Positions 41,623-50,644 of a DNA stretch of 64,000 nt are shown here, piece after piece. The notes beneath the pieces were generated by a model. It was not told the origin of the DNA, did no database searches, and worked only from the letters and a program-made list of their open reading frames with translations. The stretch is from an uncultured Anaerolineae bacterium (GTDB taxonomy: Bacteria; Chloroflexota; Anaerolineae; Anaerolineales; Villigracilaceae). Each line of letters begins with the position of its first letter. The stretch's first letter is position 1. The DNA lies in contig CAIQVH010000016.1 in the NCBI GenBank assembly GCA_903875215.1, positions 1 through 64,000 of the forward strand. The letters are read 5' to 3'. Made by a program: the position numbers and the translations under genes.

Positions 41623-42492
41623 ATGCCCAAATACTCTGGTCTTGGCAAAGGTTTGGATGCTCTCATCCCAACCGGGACGGGATTTATTGCACAGCCGGCC
41701 GGGGATACCGACACAACCGGCCTGTTGACCGTGCCGGTTGAGAAGATTATCCCCAATCCGCGGCAGCCACGCTCACATTTTGACCCGCAGGCGCTGGACG
41801 AGTTATCTCAATCGATTCAGGAGCACGGCGTTATCCAGCCTTTGCTGGTCAGTCGCGACGAACAGGGCGGCTATGTGCTGATCGCCGGAGAACGCCGCTG
41901 GCAGGCCAGTAAACTGGCCGGGCTGAAGGAAGTGCCGGTCATTGTCCGCCAGACCACCGATCAGCAAAATCTCGAACTGGCCCTGATCGAAAACGTCCAG
42001 CGGGCTGATTTGAACCCGCTGGAAGAAGCCAATGCCTATTACCAGCTTTCGGATGAATTTCATCTCTCGCACGAGGAGATTGCCGTGCGGGTCGGGAAAA
42101 GCCGCGTGGCTGTCACCAATACCTTGCGCCTGCTGAAGCTGCCAGAAGCCGCTCTGCAAGCCCTGCTGGATGGCACCATTTCGGAAGGGCATGCGCGCGC
42201 CCTGCTTGGCCTGGCCAATCCACAGGCGCAGGAAGCCGCCCTTAAAAAAGTCGTCGAAAATGATCTGACCGTGCGCCAGACGGAAGAACTGGTCAACAAA
42301 ATGAAAGGCGAAAAACCGCAGCCGGTGGCCAAACCAGGCCTTGAGCCGGATGTCAGGGAATTGCAGGAACGCCTGGAAGCCAGCCTGGGCACCAAGGTCA
42401 GCCTGAAGACCAATAAAAATGGAGGCATCGTCTCGCTGTATTATTTCTCCAATGAAGAACTCGATGCCTTGTTAAATCGATTAATCCAATAA
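41623..42492 (+). CDS. parB: Chromosome partitioning CTPase/DNA-binding protein ParB (Spo0J)
   Basis: The product has 289 residues from the ATG at 41623 (AGGAGGCAGG upstream). KYSGLGKGLDALIP at the N-terminus interacts with ParA. The ParB/Srx CTP-binding domain shows NPRQPRSHFD, GERRWQASKLAGL and ENVQRADLNPLEEA. The central HTH (SHEEIAVRVGKSRVAVTNTL) binds parS, and the C-terminus dimerises. No convincing parS site was found in the window. Confidence 0.96.
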   Translation: MPKYSGLGKGLDALIPTGTGFIAQPAGDTDTTGLLTVPVEKIIPNPRQPRSHFDPQALDELSQSIQEHGVIQPLLVSRDEQGGYVLIAGERRWQASKLAGLKEVPVIVRQTTDQQNLELALIENVQRADLNPLEEANAYYQLSDEFHLSHEEIAVRVGKSRVAVTNTLRLLKLPEAALQALLDGTISEGHARALLGLANPQAQEAALKKVVENDLTVRQTEELVNKMKGEKPQPVAKPGLEPDVRELQERLEASLGTKVSLKTNKNGGIVSLYYFSNEELDALLNRLIQ

Positions 42493-42528
42493 GGTGGCAA
42501 GGTTCTGGCCGCCGAGAAAACCGGACTG

Positions 42529-44106
42529 ATGAAACTACTCTACAACGCCCACATTTACACCCTCGACCCGGCCATGCCGCTCGCCTCCGCACTGTTGGTG
42601 GAGCATGGCCGCGTGGCTGCGCTGGGCGGTCCGGAATTGTTGCAGGCTTTCCCGGGCGCCAGTCGCGAAGACCTGGCCGGGCGTGTTGTCCTGCCCGGGC
42701 TGACAGATGCCCATCTCCATCTGATGCATTATGCCCTGGGCCTGCAAAAAGTGAATGTGGAAACCGCCTCCAAGGCCGAAGCGCTGCGCCGCGTGATCGA
42801 AAAAGCCGCCCATAGCCCGGCAGGTGAGTGGATTCTTGGACACGGTTGGCAGCAAAACGACTGGGGCGGCGAATTCCCAACAGCCGCCGATCTGGATGCG
42901 CTCGTCCCCGACCGCCCGGTATACCTCACCGCCAAATCTCTGCATGCCGGTTGGGCCAATTCTCTCGCCTTGAAGCTGGCTGGAATCGGCCCTGCGACAC
43001 CCGACCCGCAAAATGGAAAAATCCTGCGCGACGCAAACGGCCAACCCAACGGAATCCTGCTCGAGAACGCCATGATGCTGATCGAGAGCAGCCTGCCGCA
43101 AGCCTCCAGCGCTGAAATTGCCCGCGCCCTGGAGGCCGCCCAGCCGCTCCTGTTTGAATACGGCCTGACCGGCGTCCACGACTTTGACACCCGCGCCTGC
43201 TTCATGGCCCTCCAGCAGCTGGATGCCGAGGGCAGGCTGAAACTGCGCGTCACCAAGAGCATTCCGCTCGAATTGCTCGAGCAGGCTCACGGCCTCGGCC
43301 TGCGCAGCGGATTTGGCAGCGAGCATCTGCGCATCGGCTCCATCAAAGCGTTCATGGATGGCGCCCTCGGCCCGCGCACCGCGGCCATGCTGACCCCCTA
43401 CGAACACGAACCCGAAAATCGCGGCATCCTGAACATGGATGGCGAAGAATTGTTTGAGCATGGCCGCCAGGCAGCGGATGCCGGCTTGAGCCTGGCCATT
43501 CATGCCATCGGCGACCGCGCCGTGCATGAAGTCCTCGAAGGATTACAGCAATTACGCGCCTACGAACGCGCCCAGGGACTTCCGGCCCTGCGGCATCGCA
43601 TCGAACACCTGCAGGTCATTCACCCCGATGATGCCGCGCGCCTGAGCCAGCTGGGCGTGATTGCCTCGATGCAGCCCATCCACGCCACCTCCGACATGTT
43701 TGCCGCCGACCGCTTCTGGGGCGAACGCGCCAGCCTGTCTTATGCCTGGAAAACCCAACTGGAAGAAGGAGCGCCGCTCGCCTTTGGCTCCGACGCCCCC
43801 GTTGAAAGCCCCAATCCGTTTTGGGGATTGCACGCCGCTGTCACGCGCCGCCGGCTCGATGGCGCTCCCGGCCCCGCAGGCTGGCGACCGCAGCAAAAAA
43901 TAACCATCCAGCAAGCCGTGGAAGCCTACACCCTCGGCGCAGCCTTTGCCGCCGGAGTGGAAGACAGGCGCGGGCGGCTGGCTGTCAATTTCGATGCGGA
44001 TTTGATCGTTTTGGAGAAAAACCCATTCACCTGCCCGGCGGAGGAACTCTCTGGCTTGAAATCAAGCGAGACCATGATCGCCGGGGAATGGGTCTGGAAG
44101 GCCTGA
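42529..44106 (+). CDS. YtcJ-like metal-dependent amidohydrolase
   Basis: The product has 525 residues. LPGLTDAHLHLMHYALGLQ carries the first metal-binding HxH. The middle has GSIKAFMDGALGPRTAAM, then AIHAIGDRAVHEVLEGL and HRIEHLQVIHPDD with further metal His residues, and FGSDAPVESPNPFWGLHAAVTR with the catalytic Asp. This is the amidohydrolase_3 / YtcJ pattern. The substrate is unknown. It begins 36 nt after parB and ends 7 nt before the histidine kinase operon, so read-through is likely. Confidence 0.9.
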   Translation: MKLLYNAHIYTLDPAMPLASALLVEHGRVAALGGPELLQAFPGASREDLAGRVVLPGLTDAHLHLMHYALGLQKVNVETASKAEALRRVIEKAAHSPAGEWILGHGWQQNDWGGEFPTAADLDALVPDRPVYLTAKSLHAGWANSLALKLAGIGPATPDPQNGKILRDANGQPNGILLENAMMLIESSLPQASSAEIARALEAAQPLLFEYGLTGVHDFDTRACFMALQQLDAEGRLKLRVTKSIPLELLEQAHGLGLRSGFGSEHLRIGSIKAFMDGALGPRTAAMLTPYEHEPENRGILNMDGEELFEHGRQAADAGLSLAIHAIGDRAVHEVLEGLQQLRAYERAQGLPALRHRIEHLQVIHPDDAARLSQLGVIASMQPIHATSDMFAADRFWGERASLSYAWKTQLEEGAPLAFGSDAPVESPNPFWGLHAAVTRRRLDGAPGPAGWRPQQKITIQQAVEAYTLGAAFAAGVEDRRGRLAVNFDADLIVLEKNPFTCPAEELSGLKSSETMIAGEWVWKA

Positions 44107-44113
44107 GGATAGC

Positions 44114-45151
44114 ATGACCACCAAACCCCTGATCAGCCCTGAAATCCTGGTACCCCGCCTCGGCGACCAGTTGGTCGAAACGGGTTTGCTGACTGCCCGG
44201 CAACTCCAGCAGGCGCTCGAATATCAGGAAAAATCTGCCAACACTGGGTATCCCATTCTGCTTGGCCAGGCCTTCATCGAGATGGGCTTTCTTGACCGAC
44301 CCACGCTCGACCGGGCGGTGACCGAACAAATAATGAGCCTGCGCAGCGCTCTGGTAGATGCCAATCGCGGCCTGGAAAAGCGTGTGCAGCAGCGCACCAC
44401 CGAGTTGGAAAATGCCCTGCGCCAACTGGAAGAGCTGAATCAACTCAAGGCCAACTTCATTGCCAACGTCTCACACGAACTACGCACCCCGCTGACTCAC
44501 ATCCTGGGCTACATGGAACTACTGCAAAGCGAAGCACTGGGAGAACTGACCCCCGATCAAAAAAAGGCGGTCGACGTTTCCACCCGCTCCGCCAACCGTC
44601 TGCAAAGCCTGATTAACGACTTAATTTTATTCTCGATGGCTTCCCGCGGCGAGTTGAACCTGGTCCTGCGCCCGGTCAATTTCCCCTCGCTGGCTTCAGC
44701 AGCGCTGGAATATGTGCGCTCACGGGCCGAGGCCGGGAAAATTTCCCTGCAGCTTTCTCTGGCCCCGCAGGTAGGCCAGGTCAATGCCGACCAGGAAAAA
44801 ATCAGCTGGGTGCTGATTCAGTTGCTTGAAAATGCCGTCAAGTTCACCCGGCCGGGAGGCAAAGTCCGCCTTTCAGCGGCCGTGGAACCCAAAAGCCCGG
44901 ATGCTGTCACCGTTATGGTGGCAGATAACGGCATTGGCATTCATCCAGAGCGAGTTAAGGAAATTTTCCAGCCTTTTTATCAATTGGATAGTTCTGCCAC
45001 CCGGCAGTATGGCGGCACGGGGCTGGGGCTGGCCCTGGTTCAGGAAATCGTCAAAGCTCACGGATCGATTATTATTGTTAACTCAGTACCTGATAAGGGG
45101 ACGGCCATTTCGTTCCCGCTTTTAATTGCAAAAAGGGATGGCGTACAATGA
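44114..45151 (+). CDS. Soluble histidine kinase with MshEN-like N-terminal domain
   Basis: The product has 345 residues with no membrane segment. Residues about 14-72 show the doubled pattern of the MshEN / type II secretion ATPase N-terminal domain: RLGDQLVETGLLTARQLQQA, then LGQAFIEMGFLDRPTLDRAV. In MshE this domain binds cyclic di-GMP, so this kinase may sense it (inference). A coiled coil (80-110) leads to HisKA with His121 (NVSHELRTPL). The ATPase domain has LLENAVKFT, DNGIGI and GTGLGLALV. GAGGATAG precedes the ATG. Its stop overlaps the next kinase's start (ATGA). Confidence 0.88.
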   Translation: MTTKPLISPEILVPRLGDQLVETGLLTARQLQQALEYQEKSANTGYPILLGQAFIEMGFLDRPTLDRAVTEQIMSLRSALVDANRGLEKRVQQRTTELENALRQLEELNQLKANFIANVSHELRTPLTHILGYMELLQSEALGELTPDQKKAVDVSTRSANRLQSLINDLILFSMASRGELNLVLRPVNFPSLASAALEYVRSRAEAGKISLQLSLAPQVGQVNADQEKISWVLIQLLENAVKFTRPGGKVRLSAAVEPKSPDAVTVMVADNGIGIHPERVKEIFQPFYQLDSSATRQYGGTGLGLALVQEIVKAHGSIIIVNSVPDKGTAISFPLLIAKRDGVQ

Positions 45152-46341
45152 CAGACGAACACATACCGGATATCCTATCTCTGGCTGAAGCGGTCACTCA
45201 AAAAACAGATTGGAAAGAAGCGCTCGATTCGGTCATGGTGGCGGTCCGCTCGGTATTTTTATTTGACAACCTGGCGCTGTATGTGATCGAAAATAGCTTT
45301 ACAGACCTGACAGAAATTGCCTATGCCCGCGCGGTTGGGCGCGGCCAGACTGCCGGAGCAGACGCAGCCTGGGGTGTGGAAATCGCCAGCCAGGTCATCG
45401 AACGAGATGAAATGGTCGTCACGGTGCCGGGTGAGCTGCTCGCCAGCGACAATCGCATTAACGAGCCCTTTCTGCTCGGATTGCCGCTGCGCACCCACGA
45501 AGGGCTGCTGGGCGTCCTGGTGTTCGTCCGTTTTGGCGGCCCGGCCTACACCGAGGGACAAATACAGCGGGCGCAGTTCATCGCCACGCAATTTTCCAGC
45601 CTGTTTGTGCGCAAGAAGCTGAAAGAAGAGGTTGATGCGCTCGAAAATGCCCGCCGCTTGCTCGAGATGCAGGAAGACTTTATTGCCACGATTTCGCACG
45701 AACTGCGCACCCCGCTTGGATTCATCAAAGGCTATTGCACCACCCTGCTGCGCCAGGATACCGTCTGGGACGAAGCCACCCGCCGGGAATTTTTGCAGAT
45801 CATCGATGAAGAAGCCGATCACCTGAATGAGTTGATCGAAAATGTGCTCGAATCGGCCCGGCTGCAAAGTAATACCCTGCCGATGCAGTTCCTGCCGGTG
45901 CGCCTGGATGCGCTCATTCGCGATGCCACTCTACGCAGTCAGACCCGGTACAAAGACCTGAATGTCCGGTTGAATTTTGCCATCTCCCCCACGATCAAGG
46001 CAGACAGCGTGCGCCTTTCGCAAGTGCTGGAGAATTTATTCAGCAACGCAGCCAAATATGCGCCTGGCGCGCAGATCACGGTATATGTAACCCAGGAAGA
46101 AGACTCCTTCCGCATCCGCTTCGTTGATAATGGCCCGGGCATTGCGCCGGAATATGTTGAGCACCTCTTCCAGCGTTTTTACCGCGTGCCTGGGCAGGGC
46201 GGCTCCGGCTCGGGGCTGGGTTTGTTTATCTGTAAGCAAATCGTCGAAGCGCACGGCGGCAGAATCTCGGTTCAATCGGCGCCCGGCAAGGGCACCACCT
46301 TCAAGATAGACCTTCCCGCTCGAAATGGGCTCACCTTTTAA
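45148..46341 (+). CDS. GAF-domain histidine kinase
   Basis: The product has 397 residues and is soluble. A GAF domain covers about residues 15-155 (FDNLALYVIENSFTDLTEIA...LLGVLVFVRFGGPAYTEGQ). It is followed by HisKA with His184 (TISHELRTPLGFIKGYC) and an ATPase domain with NLFSNAAKYA, DNGPGI and GSGLGLFIC. It is ATGA-coupled to the MshEN kinase, so the two are made together and may form mixed signalling complexes with the regulator that follows at 10 nt. Confidence 0.9.
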   Translation: MTDEHIPDILSLAEAVTQKTDWKEALDSVMVAVRSVFLFDNLALYVIENSFTDLTEIAYARAVGRGQTAGADAAWGVEIASQVIERDEMVVTVPGELLASDNRINEPFLLGLPLRTHEGLLGVLVFVRFGGPAYTEGQIQRAQFIATQFSSLFVRKKLKEEVDALENARRLLEMQEDFIATISHELRTPLGFIKGYCTTLLRQDTVWDEATRREFLQIIDEEADHLNELIENVLESARLQSNTLPMQFLPVRLDALIRDATLRSQTRYKDLNVRLNFAISPTIKADSVRLSQVLENLFSNAAKYAPGAQITVYVTQEEDSFRIRFVDNGPGIAPEYVEHLFQRFYRVPGQGGSGSGLGLFICKQIVEAHGGRISVQSAPGKGTTFKIDLPARNGLTF

Positions 46342-46351
46342 GGAGATTGCT

Positions 46352-47044
46352 ATGTCTAAAATCCTCGTAGTTGATGACGAACCGCGTTACTTGCGTTTAC
46401 TGGAAGCCAATCTGCGCTCGGAAGGGTACGAAGTTGTGACCGCCATGGATGGGCTGCAGGCAGTGGAAGCATTTTCCATTAACCCGGTCGATCTTATCCT
46501 GCTGGATGTGATGATGCCCAGGCTGGATGGCTTTGCCACCTGCCAGCGCATCCGCGAATTCTCCAACGTCCCGATCATTATTCTTACCGCCAAAGGCGAA
46601 GAACAGGATCGCGTCCGCGGCCTCGATTTAGGCGCGGATGATTACCTGATCAAACCCTTCTCGGCCACCGAACTGCTGGCTCGTGTTCGAGCGGTGCTGC
46701 GGCGCTCGCTCGTTTCGAAGGATGTCAGCCAGAGCCGTTTCTTTGAACATGGCAATCTGCGGATTGACTTTGCCCGCGCGGAAGTCTGGCGCGGCAACCA
46801 ACCGGTCTCGCTTTCTGCCACCGAATACCGCGTCTTGCTGCAATTTGCACACAACATCGGTACCGTGCTCAGCGCCGAAGATCTGCTCGCCAGCGTCTGG
46901 GGTGCGGAATACCGCAGTGATAAAGAAATCCTATGGGTGAGCATCGCCCGCCTGCGCCAAAAACTGGAAGATGATGCCCACAATCCAAAACACATTGTCA
47001 CCCGTTCAGGCCTGGGCTATTTGATGCCCCCCATCGAAGGCTAA
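46352..47044 (+). CDS. OmpR/PhoB-family response regulator
   Basis: The product has 230 residues from the ATG at 46352 (AAGGAG upstream). The receiver has the acidic pair Asp8/Asp9, phospho-acceptor Asp52 (LILLDVMMPRLDG), Thr in LTAKG and Lys in LIKPF. The C-terminal winged helix (about 130-226) shows LSATEYRVLLQF and LWVSIARLRQKLEDD. It is a DNA-binding regulator, probably phosphorylated by one or both kinases just upstream. Confidence 0.93.
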   Translation: MSKILVVDDEPRYLRLLEANLRSEGYEVVTAMDGLQAVEAFSINPVDLILLDVMMPRLDGFATCQRIREFSNVPIIILTAKGEEQDRVRGLDLGADDYLIKPFSATELLARVRAVLRRSLVSKDVSQSRFFEHGNLRIDFARAEVWRGNQPVSLSATEYRVLLQFAHNIGTVLSAEDLLASVWGAEYRSDKEILWVSIARLRQKLEDDAHNPKHIVTRSGLGYLMPPIEG

Positions 47045-47056
47045 ACCAGAGGTCGC

Positions 47057-48235
47057 GTGGAATTTCTCGCACTTTCGGTACTGGTGATCGATTCAGATCC
47101 CCCCAGTGCCACATTCCTTACCAACCTTCTCACCCGGCACGGCTACACTGTGCAGACCTGCACATCGGCCCGCGAAGGCTATATTTGCGCACTCCGTGAC
47201 CGTCCAGCGGTGATCATCATTGATCCGGCCCGCACAGATATGCCGGCCAGTGAAATGCTGCGTAAACTGCGCGCTGACCGGCGAACTTCCACTGCCATGC
47301 TGATTGTCCTGACCCAATTCTCCAACGCTGGCCAAATGGGAGAAATTATGGCCGCCGGTTGTGACGCCTACCTGCTCAAATCGCAGGAAGCGCTGGATAA
47401 AATCATCAGCTTGTTGGCAGAATATCACCAACGAATGATGAGCAATTCCTCGCCGGTTGCTCTTAACAAGAAAACCCTGGGAGGCCTGTTGATCGTTTTC
47501 TTCAGCGCCAAAGGCGGAACGGGCACATCCTCCCTGTGTGTCAATATTGCCCATGCCGTTGGCCGGCTGAACCCCGAGCAGGAATTGGCCGTCATGGATT
47601 TGGCGCTGCCGATTGGATCGCTGGCTGAAATCGTCGGCTACGATGGCAATATTGACCTGGCACAGGCTGTCAAACAGCCCTTGAATGGCCTTGACCCTGA
47701 ATTCTTGCGGCGCACCCTCCCCGTGCTTAAATTATGGGATTTCCGCCTGCTGGCGGGCGCGTTTGACCCGGAAGCAGCCAATACCCTGGATATCGCACGC
47801 ATCCCGGTACTGGTCAACGCCATGCGGCGCACCTTTGACCTCACCTTCATTGACCTGGGCAGCTCACTCCCGCGGCTCGGCCTGCCACTCCTGCGCGAAG
47901 CTGACCTGATTGTCATGGTGACCTCCGCCGACCCGATCTCAGCGGTGCAGACCCGGTCAGTATGGAAGCATCTCCAGACCAAGGAGATTGTCAAAGAAAA
48001 TATTTTCCTGCTGCTCAACCGCACAATCGGCCTGGAAGGCCTTAGCAAAAGCGAAGTGGAACAGGTCACCGGGCTGTTGGTACAGGCTACCCTGCCGTAT
48101 ATGGGCGTTAATCTCAGCCAGGCCAACCTGCGCCACACGCCAATTTTGCGCACTCAACCAACCGACACATCATCCATCACACTGGAACGAATTTCCGCGC
48201 AGATCTATAACGCTGCTTATAATAATCGCAACTGA
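47057..48235 (+). CDS. TadZ/CpaE-like protein: receiver-like domain plus atypical ParA-family ATPase
   Basis: The product has 392 residues from a GTG at 47057. Residues about 5-125 are receiver-like (VLVIDSDPPSATFLTNLLT, VIIIDPARTD, YLLKS). Residues about 145-392 are a MinD/ParA-type domain (LIVFFSAKGGTGTSSLCVNI, FTFDLTFIDLGSSLP region, ILLLNRTI-like). In the Walker A the signature Lys152 is kept, but the P-loop Lys is Thr157 (KGGTGTSS instead of KGGxGKT/S), so ATP hydrolysis may be lost. TadZ proteins place the Tad pilus motor at the pole. It sits two genes before CpaF in one operon. Confidence 0.85.
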   Translation: MEFLALSVLVIDSDPPSATFLTNLLTRHGYTVQTCTSAREGYICALRDRPAVIIIDPARTDMPASEMLRKLRADRRTSTAMLIVLTQFSNAGQMGEIMAAGCDAYLLKSQEALDKIISLLAEYHQRMMSNSSPVALNKKTLGGLLIVFFSAKGGTGTSSLCVNIAHAVGRLNPEQELAVMDLALPIGSLAEIVGYDGNIDLAQAVKQPLNGLDPEFLRRTLPVLKLWDFRLLAGAFDPEAANTLDIARIPVLVNAMRRTFDLTFIDLGSSLPRLGLPLLREADLIVMVTSADPISAVQTRSVWKHLQTKEIVKENIFLLLNRTIGLEGLSKSEVEQVTGLLVQATLPYMGVNLSQANLRHTPILRTQPTDTSSITLERISAQIYNAAYNNRN

Positions 48236-48253
48236 TTCCCCAAGGAGCCCCGC

Positions 48254-48556
48254 ATGAGCGTTGAATTTAACGAAAAAGGGAAATATTTTACCGATATTAT
48301 TTCCAAGGTGGCCGTACCATCCATCATCCAAACGACCCTGCACCGCATCGAAGGATCGATCCACGTCCGTTTGGAAGGCCGTGTCAAGGATGAACTGGAT
48401 CGGATCGAACCTTTTCTGGCCGTCACCAATGCCAAAATATTCAGCGCAGATGGCGCCCTGCTGCACGAAGCAGACTTCATCACCGTCGCGCGCTCACAAA
48501 TTGTCTGGATCGTCCCCAGCGACGACACTGCCTATGCAGCGGGAGAACGTCCATGA
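48254..48556 (+). CDS. Small conserved-context protein of unknown function
   Basis: The product has 100 residues, with AAGGAG before the ATG. It has no membrane segment or catalytic motif. The pattern is beta-rich: PSIIQTTLHRIEGSIHVRLE, then FLAVTNAKIFSADG and FITVARSQIVWIVPSDD. It is ATGA-coupled to cpaF, so its product is made in step with the ATPase and may bind or regulate it. I do not recognise the family. Confidence 0.75.
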   Translation: MSVEFNEKGKYFTDIISKVAVPSIIQTTLHRIEGSIHVRLEGRVKDELDRIEPFLAVTNAKIFSADGALLHEADFITVARSQIVWIVPSDDTAYAAGERP

Positions 48557-49869
48557 CGCTGTTATCGAATTCTGCTTCCCCGGGGTTATCTGCCGCTGAT
48601 TTGTTGAAATTTAAGCACTTCGTGCTCGATACTTTGACGCGTGACCTGGAGAGCGAGAACCCCCCTCTAAAACAGCGTGACGCCTACGTGCAGCAAAAAT
48701 TACAGGAGGTCTTCAACCGCCTGAAGATTAACATCCCGGAATCTGTTCGCCAGCAGATTATACAGGAAGTAATGGATGAAGTGCTTGGATATGGCCCCAT
48801 CCAGTCTTTGCTGAATGACCCCGACGTCAGCGAAGTGATGGTGAATGGCCCCCGCAAAGTCTACGTCGAAATGAAGGGCAAACTTGTCAAGAGCGGCGTG
48901 ACATTCGAAAACGACGCGCACGTCATCCGCGTGATCGAGCGCATTATCCTGCCGCTGGGGCGCCGCGTCGATGCCGACAGCCCGACCGTGGATGCACGCC
49001 TGCCAGATGGTTCCCGTGTGAATGCAATTATTCCACCCGTTTCGATTGATGGTCCTTCAATCACCATCCGCAAATTCCGCAAAGACAAGCTGGGGATGCA
49101 GAACCTGGTCGATTTCGGCTCCATCTCGCCCCAAATGGCTGAATTTCTCAAAGCCTGTGTCATCAGCCGTTTGAACATCGTCATTTCCGGCGGAACCGGC
49201 TCGGGGAAAACCACCTTGTTGAACGTCCTTTCAGGCCTGATCCCTGAAGATGAACGGATTGTCACCATCGAAGATGCAGCCGAATTGCAACTCCAGCAGG
49301 ATCACATTGTGCGCCTGGAAACCAAGCCCGCCAACCTGGAGGGCCGCGGGCAGGTCACCATCCGCGACCTGGTGCGCAATGCACTGCGCATGCGCCCCGA
49401 CCGCGTGGTAGTGGGCGAATGCCGCGGCGGCGAAACCCTGGATATGCTGCAAGCAATGAATACGGGTCACGACGGTTCGCTGACCACCCTGCACGCCAAC
49501 ACTCCCCGTGATGCGCTCTCCCGTCTTGAGACGATGGTCCTGATGGCAGGGATGGAACTGCCCATCAAAGTCATTCGTCAGCAAATTTCAGCGGCCATCG
49601 ACTTGATTGTCCAACAAACCCGCCTGAAGGATGGCTCCCGCAAGGTCACAGCCATCAGCGAAGTGGCCGGCATGGAAGGGGATACGATCGTGCTGACCGA
49701 TATTTTCCGCTTTGAGCAGACCGGGATCGATGCCGACGGAAAAATTGTCGGCCAGCTCAAACCGACCGGCATCCGCCCACTCTTCACCCCTCGTCTGGAT
49801 GCTGCCGGCTTCAAACTTCCCCCCGAAGTCTTTGGTGCCAACGTGGCCGATATTTTGCGGCGGCGATAG
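48553..49869 (+). CDS. cpaF: CpaF/TadA-type secretion ATPase
   Basis: The product has 438 residues. The N-terminal domain (about 20-140) contains [30 protein letters not shown]. The ATPase domain has Walker [10 protein letters not shown] with Lys219, an Asp box ([10 protein letters not shown]), Walker B ([18 protein letters not shown]) and the His box ([14 protein letters not shown]). It powers Tad pilus or related type IV filament assembly. The usual partners TadB, TadC and a pilin are not in the window; the following genes are regulatory. The ATGA overlap with 48254-48556 implies coupling. Confidence 0.93.
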   Translation: MTLLSNSASPGLSAADLLKFKHFVLDTLTRDLESENPPLKQRDAYVQQKLQEVFNRLKINIPESVRQQIIQEVMDEVLGYGPIQSLLNDPDVSEVMVNGPRKVYVEMKGKLVKSGVTFENDAHVIRVIERIILPLGRRVDADSPTVDARLPDGSRVNAIIPPVSIDGPSITIRKFRKDKLGMQNLVDFGSISPQMAEFLKACVISRLNIVISGGTGSGKTTLLNVLSGLIPEDERIVTIEDAAELQLQQDHIVRLETKPANLEGRGQVTIRDLVRNALRMRPDRVVVGECRGGETLDMLQAMNTGHDGSLTTLHANTPRDALSRLETMVLMAGMELPIKVIRQQISAAIDLIVQQTRLKDGSRKVTAISEVAGMEGDTIVLTDIFRFEQTGIDADGKIVGQLKPTGIRPLFTPRLDAAGFKLPPEVFGANVADILRRR

Positions 49870-49907
49870 AGCGGCTGGAATGCCAAAAGAGCTCGGTTTT
49901 TCTCGTG

Positions 49908-49913
49908 TATAAT
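49908..49913 (+). promoter_or_regulatory. -10 box before the tandem-XRE regulator gene
   Basis: TATAAT preceded by TG lies 43 nt before the ATG at 49957, in an 87-nt gap after cpaF. It suggests a separate promoter for the next operon. Confidence 0.45.
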
Positions 49914-49956
49914 TTGAACAGACCTGTGTTCTCAGGTACTTTAACGGAAGAAGATT

Positions 49957-50634
49957 ATGAGTTTTCAAGTCCAAATCGCCATTCGCACACGCAAACTGGG
50001 TGTTCTGATTCGCGATGCACGTCTGGCTGACCGCCGTACCATTCCTGAGACCGCCAAGGCCATCGGGATAACTGCCACGCAGTTGCGCGCTTATGAGGAA
50101 GGCGCCCACGCTCCCTCTCTGCCTGAGTTGGAAGTGCTGGCCTATTACCTGGATCTTCCCGTTCAGCACTTTTGGGGAAGCGATGCGCGCTCTGAAATCG
50201 GTTCACGCATCGAATTGCTCGATCTGACAAAACTGGCCGCTGTGCGGCAGCGCATCATCGGCACCCTGCTGCGTCAAAAGCGCCTGCAGGCAGATCGCTC
50301 GCTCAAAGCCCTGGCCGCCGAAACCGGCCTTTCCATCGCGCGTATTAAGGCCTACGAGCTGGGCGAACGCCCAATTCCTGTGCCCGAGTTGGATGTCATT
50401 CTCCAGGTGCTGGGCGGGCAGTTGGAAACCTTTTTTTCCCAGGCCGGCCCGATTGGAACCTGGATGAGCGAACAGGCGCTGATCGATGAGTTCATGGATC
50501 TGCCTCCCGACTTGCGCGCCTTTGTGTGCATGCCCATCAACCGCCCCTACCTTGAACTGGCGAAGAATCTTAGCCAGATGCCCACCGACAAGCTGCGCGC
50601 CATCGCCGAAGGTCTGCTCGATATCACCTTATGA
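49957..50634 (+). CDS. Transcriptional regulator with two XRE helix-turn-helix domains
   Basis: The product has 225 residues. The first HTH lies at about 12-75 (LGVLIRDARLADRRTIPETA...QLRAYEEGAHAPSLPELEVL). The second lies at about 95-150 (GTLLRQKRLQADRSLKALAA...RIKAYELGERPIPVPELDVI). The two are homologous, so an internal duplication formed a monomer able to contact two half-sites. The C-terminal 75 residues are helical (LPPDLRAFVCMPINRPYLEL). It leads a four-gene unit and may control it. Confidence 0.87.
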   Translation: MSFQVQIAIRTRKLGVLIRDARLADRRTIPETAKAIGITATQLRAYEEGAHAPSLPELEVLAYYLDLPVQHFWGSDARSEIGSRIELLDLTKLAAVRQRIIGTLLRQKRLQADRSLKALAAETGLSIARIKAYELGERPIPVPELDVILQVLGGQLETFFSQAGPIGTWMSEQALIDEFMDLPPDLRAFVCMPINRPYLELAKNLSQMPTDKLRAIAEGLLDITL

Positions 50635-50644
50635 AGAGGCGTCC

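Noticed and set aside
44114-49869. Complete Tad pilus locus
   Set aside because: Only TadZ-like and CpaF components are present; TadB, TadC, pilin, peptidase and secretin genes are missing from the window.
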